Shown here one piece after another: positions 1 through 8,410 of a stretch of DNA of 64,000 nucleotides; position 1 is the stretch's first letter; every line of letters starts with the position of its first letter. A model generated the notes under the pieces. The model worked only from the letters and a program-made list of their open reading frames with translations. It searched no databases and had not been told where the DNA came from. The stretch is taken from assembly GCA_032158295.1 (NCBI GenBank), contig CM063248.1:11980657-12044656 (forward strand), written 5' to 3'. Source of the stretch: Pycnopodia helianthoides. Taxonomy: Eukaryota; Echinodermata; Asteroidea; Forcipulatida; Asteriidae. The position numbers and the translations under genes are program-made.

Positions 1-610
1 CCTGTATATGCTATATGTAATAGCAGCATTTATTGTGGACTTGTATTGTTGTGAATTATAGATGTATGTCGTTGTTGTTATTGTTGAATATGTAGTGTAA
101 CTCCACACCAAGGGAACAAATAACTAAATAGCTAAATAAATAAAGAAAGAAATAAACATATACATATACAAATAAGCAAAATATAGAAAAAATAGAAGAA
201 AAAAAAACATGACAAAATAGTAATAAATACAAATGAATTGTTGACTAAAAACATAAATAAATGATCACACCCCAAACAAACAAACAAACAAACAAACAAA
301 CAAACAAACAAACAAACAAACAAACAAACAAACAAACAAACAAAACAAGCATCATTACATAATTTACATTTGCCGCAATCGATATTAACGTGAACAATGT
401 GACATAAACGTTTACACAGAATTAATAGAAAAAACCCACACAAAACATAACGAGAAACATAAACCGTCCCTTTTTTCGGGATTGAATCTAATGAACTTGA
501 TTTATGTTTTCGATATTTACCAAGCCACTACCTTACCCTTCACAAAGTAAAGCGGTAACACAATAACATATAATCCAAATCAGAACGCGTCTTACAAAAA
601 TCTTCAATTT
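1..610. other. AT-rich non-coding sequence
   Basis: Apart from the CAAA microsatellite at 273-344 I see no gene or recognisable element here. The short open frames over the microsatellite are repeats of Val-Cys-Leu-Phe or similar and are artefacts of a 4-bp repeat. Confidence 0.6.
273..344 (+). repeat. (CAAA)n microsatellite
   Basis: About 18 uninterrupted copies of CAAA. The same unit in the same orientation recurs at 39848-39928, 51938-52116 and 57122-57233. Confidence 0.97.
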
Positions 611-646
611 GGTTCCAAAGGAAGATAATACACATCCTTTGGAACC
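611..646. repeat. Perfect 12-bp hairpin
   Basis: GGTTCCAAAGGA is followed 12 bases later by its exact reverse complement TCCTTTGGAACC. It is the first of three hairpins within 400 bp. Confidence 0.9.
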
Positions 647-656
647 AAATCAATCT

Positions 657-781
657 TGTGTTTCTCTTTTCTGAAACACAAATTCCAGACAATAGCACAA
701 AATCTATAGATTTTGTGTTATTGTCTGGTATTAGATTTTGTGTTATTGTCTGGTATTTGTGTTTCGGATAAGAGAAACACA
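657..781. repeat. Long palindrome with one duplicated segment
   Basis: The two arms, about 50 bp each, meet near 705 around a self-complementary centre (AATCTATAGATT). The outer ends are TGTGTTTCTC and GAGAAACACA. The right arm carries an extra copy of a roughly 25-bp segment (TTTTGTGTTATTGTCTGG and flank), so the arms differ in length. A 151-codon frame crosses this region on the minus strand, but the repeat structure explains it better than coding does. Confidence 0.85.
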
Positions 782-963
782 GGATTGTCCGAGTCTGCTT
801 TTCTGCGGGGACATTGTTAGTTGTTTTTAAAAGGCCTCGGCTGAAGGTAGTCTGCTCTTGGGTACGTAATAATGGATGCTTATAACCAGCTATATAGGCG
901 AAGATCATGTAATGTTTTATGACCATTAGATGCTTTTTTCCCTTCAGATTCTGATTTTCTTCC

Positions 964-992
964 AGCTGTTCCGACATAGCAGTCGGAACAGC
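964..992. repeat. Perfect 11-bp hairpin
   Basis: GCTGTTCCGAC and GTCGGAACAGC are exact reverse complements separated by a loop of a few bases. Confidence 0.9.
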
Positions 993-1261
993 CATTTTTT
1001 TTGGTCAAAACTTTTATTTGTTTTCTTCTTATTATTCTTTGGATCTGCGGAAATCCCATACGATTTGTACTGGAGTTTTGTGTCCTCCAAAAGTCATACT
1101 TAGCTGAAAGTAAAGAGTCAGATCTGACATTATATCAAACTGAGGTCATGATGTTATCAGTAAAATGTAAAAAGCTTAGCATCATTAATTGACTTACTTG
1201 GTCATAATGACATTAATATTTAATTAGCCAACCTTGAGACCACCAATCTCAAAATATTGAG

Positions 1262-1448
1262 TCAACAATTTAGTTTTATACAAAATGGCGGACCGTGTTA
1301 GTTCCTGAAGTAAAAAGAAAAAACCACACAGTTTCGAGGGATACTTGTTTGGATAACTAAAAAGTCTTTCCAATCATATTCATTATATACATAACAGACG
1401 CTTATAATGGCCCAAAGCGCCCAATCCGAAGGCAACTTGTCCCTTTAA
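1262..1448. mobile_element. TTAA-type MITE, half element (family A)
   Basis: The right part (CCAAAGCGCCCAATCCGAAG, ending TGTCCCTTTAA) matches the right arm of the full copy at 40662-41028. An internal ATGGCGGACC stretch also matches. Only half of the palindrome is present. TTAA ends are typical of piggyBac-like MITEs; that assignment is inferred. Confidence 0.75.
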
Positions 1449-1622
1449 AACCAAACAGCTTATAAAAGCATTTCGTCCTTTTCCTTTTCAGATTGCTGGT
1501 TAGTCTCGCAACTGCATATCCATCTCTACAGCTACTGTCCACATCAATGCGTCTACTTTCTAGTGAGGACATCAGTTCATACAAGCGTCGTCATATCACA
1601 TCTAGAACGGTATGTGTTGACA

Positions 1623-1929
1623 TTAAAGGGGCATACTGCTTTCGGATTTGACTACTTGGGCTACAAAAGAGATTGTTTTTTACGAATATGGATGGAAAGA
1701 TATGTAAAAAGTAGAATATAATGGTTCACAAAAATATCCATTGAAATTTTGTGGTATTTGAGTAATTTCGTGACAGAACACAGTCCGCTATTTTGTAGAA
1801 CCAAACGTTTTTTTCTCCACAAAATACGGAGAATATGTTGTATTTCAAGGGGAACATTTACGTAAAATAACAGCAACTTGTCACTAATTACAACACTGGC
1901 GGTATTTTAGTGCATACACAACCCTTTAA
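1623..1929. mobile_element. TTAA-type MITE, left-half element (family A)
   Basis: It starts TTAAAGGGGCATACTGC and runs through AAGTAGAATATAATGGTTCA and the AATATCC segment shared with 40662-41028. It may end at CCCTTTAA near 1929, although the right arm is poorly conserved. Confidence 0.65.
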
Positions 1930-3416
1930 AGGATATTGAGAAATTCCAAACAGAAACATTTCGCCCCTTCAATCATGTTAGTGAATTGCTAGCGAGGATT
2001 GCGGCAGTACCAAAACAGAAAAAACACATACTGCTTTACCGGAAAATTAGCCATCGACAAGTAAATCGCCAAAATCAGTTTGGTTCAGCGGCATATTATG
2101 TTTCTGCCTATCACCCTGGTTCAAATCTCACATCGAACTGGAACCTTACACTCCTGGGTCTAGAATTGACCCGGGATCCATTTATGGGTCAGGCTGACCA
2201 AAAATGGGTCAGGTACCACAGACCCGGATGTTTTTAAAGTGTACGTTACGAATCGCATTTTCAGTTCCTACCTGAATTTATTCCACGTGGTGCATTTCTT
2301 AGTCAATATCTATTCGAAGGTCCCTCGTGGTCTGCGGGTTATAGACAGTGCAACTCCAATGCACATTTGAGGATCATTGGTTTCAAGCACCTGAAAAGAA
2401 CAATTTGCATTGGTTTGGTAATTACAATTGTTTATCCGATCTTAAAGCTAACTGATTAACCAGTGATGGATAATGTCAAGTTCGGTGGTGGTCACATTTC
2501 ATTTAAAACAACGAAAGAACCTTCTTTATGAACGTTCATACCACGCTTAATTTGATTGCTACAATCGAAATAACAAACCAATTGCAGCTTTTCAGACTAA
2601 CATTTTTCCCCGGAGGATTGGTACTGATATGAAATTTGTAATAAGTGAGTTTTCAGATTGAAATTCCAATCTTGTCCGACAAACGTGCATCGTATAAGAA
2701 CGAGTGGTTTACAAAAAAGTGATAACATACCAAAGTAGTTTACTTTTATTCAAAATGTTCAGCTCCTGCCGTATGATTATTTTACACGGCATAGTTCTCA
2801 AATTGCAAAGTCTCGTCCCCAGTTATCCATTTGAGTAAAACTCATGAAACCTCTGTACCACTAATGATTGTTTTTCTCTGCGTACGCTTTACCCAACAGG
2901 AACTGTCTTTTCTGAGTAAACGAGACAATCCTGTTTCGTCCATGACACAGCTTGCTGACGTTTGTGACTACTGGTGTTTTTTTCTAGTTGCTTTTTATCA
3001 ACTCAACGCCAATGGATGTTCTCGCAACACAACACCTGGCCTTATGTCGTCAGTAAAGTACCCCACGACTAATTGTAAATATAATTTACTGCAATTATTA
3101 CCCAAGTAGATATCGAACACACCACTAACTCTTCTGTTTTGCAACCAGTTCACATGGAATTGTTTTTCGTCATTTTACATCCGAACTGCAAACTTGTATA
3201 CATCAACTCGCCCGTTACCTTTTCGATTTTTTTAAAAATTTGATAAAAAACAAACAGGGATCTTCAAACAAGGAATGTATAATTGTGGTCTGAACCAGTG
3301 TGTGCACCATTGCTACAAAGTAAGATAGTTCTCTGTAGGCCCCCTTCCTTTTATCATTGTTCCCTTTGTTTAAAATACCCTCTCGGTCATTGTATGAACA
3401 TTCCAACAAATTCGCA
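1930..3416. other. Upstream flank of the GPCR gene
   Basis: I see no gene. A decayed GGGTCA-type palindrome fragment lies at about 2143-2245 (GACCCGGGATCC, ATGGGTCAG, CAGACCCGGATG). No TATA box or other promoter element can be named with confidence. Confidence 0.5.
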
Positions 3417-4541
3417 ATGTATAATGCGAGCGGTGATCCGAGTAGTTTCAGCCCATTTGATTTCGGCCATTGTTTCAAACCTCGCGTTTTTGAAGCGGGG
3501 CCCTTTGTCCGTGACGTCATCTTTCTAATCATCGGGATAATCGGTAACTTTTGCCTCCTCACAATCATCTTCAAAAAAATGCGCACAGTTCCCAATTATC
3601 TCATCGCAAACTTAACCGTTGTGGACACGGGTTTCTTGCTATTGTATCTACCCTACCAAGTCTTAAGCAAGTTGGGCGAAGAGAGCAAAAACTTCGCCTT
3701 TATCCGGAGCGATAATGGGTGCAAGGTTTATGAGTATTTCAGGCTAGTGTTCATGGGGGTTTCAATTACCACGCTGACGGCATTGAGCATTGACCGATAC
3801 TTGGCGGTATCGAAGCCTTTGGCATTTAGAAATGTGCGAAGCGGACGCCAGAGATTGTGTGCCGTACTTCTAGGTATAGGTTTAATTTGGATAGTTGCGT
3901 TCATTGTCTCTTTTCCTAACTTGATTATGGCTGATTACGACGAATATTCATTTACTTGCACGGTGTCGCCGTGGCACGATTACTTCAAGGCTTATGCATT
4001 CAGCGCGGCAGTGGTGTACCTGGCGCTACCAGCAAGTATCATATCATTTACCTACTGCTGCATGGCGCGAAGTCTGCTTAAACGGAACGACCTCTTAGAG
4101 AGCCACGGCGCCGCCGGAAATGTGTCCTCGCGACAGCGCCGCCAGCGAGTGCGTCTCGCCGTTGCCGTTATCATCATCGTGATAGTGTTTGTGGCCACGT
4201 GGAGCCTTCACTACACAACTGAACTTATAATCCATTACAACCTCCATTCAACCCAAGATGACAGTGGATGTTTTCGACCCCACACCTATTTCGAAGTGTT
4301 ACGTACCATGGCTGAAATATTATTACGGGTTAATCCTGTGATCAACCCAATTATTTTGTTCTCAGTCAGCTCGTCACACAGACATTACGCCAAACTTACC
4401 TTCTGCTGTTGCATTCCAGACAAATCAAAAAAGCACCAATTCGGCAAAAGTATCTCCTTGACTACGCACAGCACGGCCGAAAGCCGCTCGCATAAAAATA
4501 GCGACTACCAAAAGTTATCCACGCGAGAAATGCAAGTTTAG
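3417..4541 (+). CDS. Class A (rhodopsin-like) G-protein-coupled receptor, peptide-receptor type, intronless
   Basis: Seven-helix plasma-membrane receptor of 374 residues on one exon; it should bind an extracellular ligand and signal through G proteins. The start is the ATG at 3417; the frame extends upstream only through non-ATG codons. N3 lies in an Asn-Ala-Ser glycosylation site. Approximate helices: TM1 34-52 (GN at 43-44), TM2 61-80 (Asp70), TM3 102-128, TM4 147-170, TM5 191-215 (Pro205), TM6 246-270, TM7 293-316. Cys102 and Cys181 would form the TM3-loop 2 disulphide. The DRY box is intact at 126-128. Two core motifs deviate: TM6 has ATWSL instead of CWxP (no proline), and TM7 has NPIIL at 310-314 instead of NPxxY. 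A Cys triplet at 330-332 is a likely palmitoylation site, and the tail is Ser/Thr-rich. TM2 (NLTVVD, LLYLPYQ) is reminiscent of galanin/allatostatin-A-like receptors, but the ligand cannot be named. Confidence 0.93.
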   Translation: MYNASGDPSSFSPFDFGHCFKPRVFEAGPFVRDVIFLIIGIIGNFCLLTIIFKKMRTVPNYLIANLTVVDTGFLLLYLPYQVLSKLGEESKNFAFIRSDNGCKVYEYFRLVFMGVSITTLTALSIDRYLAVSKPLAFRNVRSGRQRLCAVLLGIGLIWIVAFIVSFPNLIMADYDEYSFTCTVSPWHDYFKAYAFSAAVVYLALPASIISFTYCCMARSLLKRNDLLESHGAAGNVSSRQRRQRVRLAVAVIIIVIVFVATWSLHYTTELIIHYNLHSTQDDSGCFRPHTYFEVLRTMAEILLRVNPVINPIILFSVSSSHRHYAKLTFCCCIPDKSKKHQFGKSISLTTHSTAESRSHKNSDYQKLSTREMQV

Positions 4542-4698
4542 AACCCTACTTTGAAACACTTTGAAATTTTTAACACAATATCTTCTGCTTAAGCAGCTCT
4601 ATGAAATTTCACCCTGGACTGCGGTTCAGATTGATTAATTTGCTCCTGTAGACCCTGGCCGAGATGGAAGCACATTTGTTGTGTGTGTATAATTGCTG

Positions 4699-4704
4699 AA
4701 TAAA
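4699..4704 (+). promoter_or_regulatory. Polyadenylation signal AATAAA, likely of the GPCR gene
   Basis: A canonical AATAAA lies 158 bases after the GPCR stop codon in a plausible 3' UTR. A 22-bp stretch at 4587-4608 in the same UTR is identical to 56911-56932, so the UTR probably contains a dispersed repeat. Confidence 0.55.
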
Positions 4705-4709
4705 TAGTA

Positions 4710-5040
4710 ATAACAATTAAAACAAGAAGAACCAGTGCAGCACTGTGACTGCCTGGAAATGCCATGTAATATGGGTTACCCATTATGTAAACAAGGTAAA
4801 GTGGCCTATAATGAACACAACCATTTTGGTACAAATACATGACCACAAAGTCTTCAAATAATAAGTCGTTACTAAATGAAATTTTAAAAATGATATCGTG
4901 CAAACGAAATATATCAATTACCGTCTAACTTCACTCTGACGATCCCTATGATTTATTTTATTCATTAATTTAATCAAATATGATTAGTATCTGACTTTCT
5001 GCTATGAACAAGTTCTTACCCATCCACTGATTGGTGTTAA
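4710..5040. other. Non-coding sequence
   Basis: No gene or recognisable element seen. The frames over it are short and have no protein-like features. Confidence 0.5.
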
Positions 5041-5079
5041 ATACGTCGTGGATCTGTAGGGTTTGACATTTTTCATGGT

Positions 5080-5303
5080 GGAGATAGTAAGGTTTTCAGT
5101 ATCAACACCACGTATAAATGAGTAGGATTTGAAACTTTGCAAGGTGGACATGCAATCTCGTAAGGTTTGCAGTAACACCATGAACATGAGTAGGATTTGA
5201 GACTTTGCATAAAATCTCGCAAGGTTTGCAGTAACACCATGAACATAAGTAGGATTTGAAACTTTGCATACAATCTAGTAAGGTTTGCGGTTACACCATG
5301 TAA
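5080..5303. repeat. Degenerate tandem repeat of about 60 bp
   Basis: Three to four imperfect copies share AGTAGGATTTGAAACTTTGC, AATCTCGTAAGGTTTGCAG and TAACACCATGAACAT. The GTTTGCGGTAACACCATGT piece recurs at about 6787, just outside the foldback element, so the unit also exists as a dispersed repeat. Confidence 0.85.
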
Positions 5304-5338
5304 TAAATGCTGTTTGAGTTGTGGTGTTATGACACGAG

Positions 5339-5393
5339 CCGGTGGTTTGGAAACTGGACGTTTCGAACAGTATGCTCTGACTCAAAGACGAAG
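5339..5393 (-). other. Hammerhead-like motif, degenerate copy
   Basis: On the minus strand a stem CAG-AGCATA-CTG is followed by TTCGAAACGTCC. This is one of four places in the window with TCGAAACGT directly after a stem-loop. The strand entering the stem (CTTCGTCTTTGAGT) does not match a hammerhead core, so this copy is not expected to be catalytic. Confidence 0.35.
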
Positions 5394-5425
5394 TAAAGGG
5401 GGCCGTAGGGGGAAGACGTATACAG

Positions 5426-5650
5426 TCTAATACGTCTGGGTCAGAATTTACACAGATTCAGGTCCAATGGGGTCCAACCAATTTTGGGGTCAATATTATG
5501 ACCCCGAAATCTGTGGCAAAATGACAAAGAAATGGGTCAAAATGACGCAGAATCTGAGTTAAATCCCATAAAAAAAACTAATATCCCGGTCAGCCTGACG
5601 GGTCGGGCCTCCAGGGACATAGAATCCGGGTCAATTAAGACCCGGCCGTT
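5426..5650. mobile_element. GGGTCA-type palindromic repeat, decayed copy
   Basis: It contains CTGGGTCAGAATTTACAC, GAAATGGGTCAAAATGACGC and AATCCGGGTCAATTAAGACC, all characteristic of the clearer copies at 6455-6697 and 62828-63029. Confidence 0.6.
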
Positions 5651-6310
5651 GGACGCTTTGCAGCGTCGTTTTCAAAATAATCGTTCCCCGCCCGCTTGTC
5701 CAAACGAGGCTAGGTCGTGTCACGGCGGACAAGGTTGGTGTCTGTAGGCTGTCCACGTTGGTTTTTTGTAAAAGGTTAAAAAAAAAAAATAATAAAATAA
5801 AAAAATCCAGAGTGTGGTGTGGACGAGAGTCGGTGTCTGTTTTGTGTTTATTGTGAATTCAATGAACAGGATCTATGTGTAAGTTATAGAAATTAACATT
5901 TTTGGGAATACATTTTTTCGTACATTGTCGCAGAATGAAAACACTCGGTGAAATCTGGCTTTTCGGCTTTGCCTCGTGAAATTGAATTGTCCAGGTTTCA
6001 CCTCGTGATTATATTCCGCACACAATGCACTCTATATGCATCGTTCTGTATGCTATTCACCGTTGACTGAGCATTTGTAAATATTCCATTTAAATAGTTT
6101 TATGCATTATTAAATTCATGTAATCGGAGATCTTAAGAAACAGTTGATATCAAATGTTTCACCTTTTTCATGGATAAGACACGTTGGTTTTGCTTAATCC
6201 ATTAAAACCGATGCAATCAAACCGAGGCTGTAGGAGACACTCCAAGCCCCGTGTTTTATGCAGCCATAAAACAATGTTATCATGCACAATGCCCGGTACA
6301 TGCCTGTACT
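5651..6310. other. Non-coding sequence
   Basis: No gene seen. It has an A-rich run near 5777-5805. Confidence 0.5.
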
Positions 6311-6453
6311 TAGGCCGTGTCCGAATTACCGGCTACAGCTACGGCTACGGCTAGATTTCCGCGTCATCATGCGTTGAAGTATAGGACGTCCTTGGCAACA
6401 CCCATAGCAACAGTCGTAGCCCTAGCCGTAGCCGTCATTTCGGATACGGCCTA
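6311..6453. mobile_element. GGCTACGGC MITE (copy 1)
   Basis: A 143-bp element with imperfect terminal inverted repeats: TAGGCCGTGTCCGAAT at the left and ATTTCGGATACGGCCTA at the right. TA at both ends may be the target duplication. The interior has ACGGCTACGGCTAGATTTCC, then CGTCATCATGCGTTGAAG, then CCTAGCCGTAGCCG. Further copies are at 14999-15118, 30949-31055 and 35615-35772. No coding capacity. Confidence 0.85.
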
Positions 6454-6454
6454 A

Positions 6455-6697
6455 CACTCTAAACAACTCCTGGGTCAGAGTTCACTCTGATTCCGGGTCC
6501 CAGGGGCCCTGACCCATTTCTGGGTCAGGCCGACTCAGTAACTGGTTAAAGGTTTGGATTTTGAACTCGTATTTTGCGTCCGTTTAACCAATTTCTGGGT
6601 TATTTTCACGCAGATTGTTGGTCGTAATGACCCACAAAATGAGTCAAGCCCCACAGAATCTGGAATCCAGGCCAATGCCGACCCAGGAGTTAGAGTG
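6455..6697. mobile_element. GGGTCA-type palindromic MITE (copy)
   Basis: It starts ACACTCTAAACAACTCCTGG and ends CCCAGGAGTTAGAGTG, a clear inverted terminal pair. The interior alternates TGACCCATTTCTGGGTCAGG with diverged sequence. It abuts the preceding MITE with almost no spacer, which suggests nested or sequential insertion. Confidence 0.8.
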
Positions 6698-7015
6698 AAC
6701 TGCAGAATTCTGCCTTTATGGCCCATAATGATTACATGCTTTACAGTAACACATTGATAGTAGCATGCAGTTATCTTGTATTATTCAGTTTGCGGTAACA
6801 CCATGTGTATATCTGCTTTGCTGTGGTTCTTGAGAACTTGTCTTGCTATTTATCATAAACTGCCGCGGAGTAAATTTCGGAATATGGGAGACTACTTAGT
6901 TCTGAAAAAACTGCCCTGCTTATGGGAAGGTAGGAAATCGGCCGGGACTACTACTTTCGCTTATAGTGGAACGAAACGACTTTCCGTTATTAAGTTTACT
7001 GCCGCGGAGTGAGTT

Positions 7016-7066
7016 CTTAATTGGTCTCAACGTTTCGACTAGCCTGCTCTAGTCATTGTCAAGAGA
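7016..7066 (-). ncRNA. Hammerhead-ribozyme-like module, left arm
   Basis: Read on the minus strand: stem I strand GTCTC, then TTGACAATGACTAG (core position degenerate against CTGANGA), loop AGCAGG, CTAGTC closing stem II (six pairs GACTAG/CTAGTC), then GAAA, CGTT, and GAGAC, which pairs with GTCTC. The GAAA side of the catalytic core is intact; the CTGANGA side is mutated. One extra base sits between the core and stem II. Confidence 0.45.
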
Positions 7067-7087
7067 CTGCACTCATTATGCATCCAA

Positions 7088-7133
7088 TAGTCTCCTGACG
7101 ATGATTAGAGCAGGCTAGTAAAAACGTTGAGAC
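7088..7133 (+). ncRNA. Hammerhead-ribozyme-like module, right arm
   Basis: Read on the plus strand: GTCTC, then CTGACGA (a perfect CUGANGA core), one extra T, stem II GATTAG/CTAGT around loop AGCAGG, then AAAAACGTT in place of CGAAACGTT, then GAGAC complementary to GTCTC. This arm keeps exactly the core half that the left arm has lost. Confidence 0.45.
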
Positions 7134-7350
7134 CAATTAAGAACTCACTCCGTGGCAGTGAAGTTAATAATAAGAAGTCACCTCGATCCACTAAGCGAAA
7201 GTAGTGGTCCCGGCCGATTTCTTACCTCCCCAGGTAGTACTTAATAAGCAGGACAGTTCTTTCCAGAACAAGTAGTCTCCCGAATTCAGAAATCTACTCC
7301 GCGGCAGCAGAATAATACATACACGGCAAAGTAGATATTAAATATACACA

Positions 7351-8355
7351 ATAAAAGCAGACGAAAACATTCCGTTGAAGGATATAATTATATACTGATG
7401 TAAACTTTATATATTGTGTGGGCTTTCAAAGACTAAGACAATGCACCTTTATTTTCGACAATTACCAATTCTGTACTTTGTTTCTAATTTTAATGACGGT
7501 GCATCATAATATATTTACAAAAAATGTCTTTGGTCACTATAAAGTTTACTATATTAAACTGTAAAAAATTGTTCCAAGTTGTTCAATGTTTTCATTTATC
7601 CGGAATCACAATCATTACGACAGGCGGTACATTAGCCTACAACCCTGCTTCACTGAGTGGTACCACAGACTGCCACAAAGTACCATACCTTCCAGGCTAG
7701 CATTGGGTGCATGGGTTTCTTCTGTTTGTACGGCTGGTATTATCAGGAAATAGCCATAGCCTGTGTACATGTTACTGTAGACTTAGTCTCCACAGTCTCT
7801 TTTAGAATTTTGTGGCATCGGTCAGTTGGGCAGGGGAGTATACCGATTTGGTAAAATTTCATTTCTCAACAAAAAGATACAAAAATAGGAAATATTGTTG
7901 TACACGTAAAATATTCGTGTGCAATTTATTTTGCTATTTATAAACTCTTTATTTGCCATTATTAACAAAATCTTTATTTCGCTTGGCACTTATTTTAAAA
8001 TGAGTATTCCCTATTAAAATACATAGTTTATATATAACTAAAATATAATGTAAACGCTACAGTCGGCCATGTATATTTTGAAAAAAAATCGAAATAAAAT
8101 GATCAATTGAAACAAAAGCTGAATGATTTTGATTATTCAAGTTCACGATAGGGAAGTTACAACTTAAATGATTGGCATATTATTAACATGCAACAAAAAC
8201 ATATCTCGACACTACCACATCCTTATACTGTTGTGTTTCTGAACGATAACACGGAATTCAACCCCATTTGTCAACTCAAATGATTACCGATCCATTTCTG
8301 TTCTTGCAAGTAAACATTTAAAATGTTCTTGTTCTCATTCCATGAAAGCACGCAG
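7351..8355. other. AT-rich non-coding sequence
   Basis: No gene or element recognised. Confidence 0.5.
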
Positions 8356-8410
8356 CGTGTCCGGGGGCGGGAGGGAGAGCGGGGGGGGGGGAGGGGGAGG
8401 GGCGCGGTGC
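8356..8410 (+). repeat. G-rich tract with quadruplex potential
   Basis: More than six runs of three or more G lie within about 50 bases, including a run of about twelve. Short glycine-rich frames across it are artefacts. Confidence 0.8.

Larger units (their letters stand above)
6800..7350. mobile_element. Large foldback (inverted-repeat) element
   Basis: The two arms are inverted copies, about 6861-7066 and 7087-7306, with weaker extension outward on both sides. Paired landmarks: CTGCCGCGGAG (6860, 7000) against CTCCGCGGCAG (7297) and CTCACTCCGTGGCAG (7145); GGTAGGAAATCGGCCGGGAC against GTCCCGGCCGATTTCTTACC; TTAATTGGTCTCAACG against CGTTGAGACCAATTAA. The short centre is about 7067-7087. There is no protein-coding capacity. 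The inner end of each arm carries a hammerhead-like module (separate entries). It could be a non-autonomous element derived from a Penelope-like or retrozyme-like source; that origin is inferred. Confidence 0.85.

Noticed and set aside
540..995. 151-codon minus-strand ORF
   Set aside because: It runs through a palindrome with a duplicated arm; no family features and low-quality composition.
3357..3416. Longer GPCR N-terminus of 20 extra residues
   Set aside because: The upstream codon is TTG; the first in-frame ATG is 3417 and gives a normal N-terminus with a glycosylation site.
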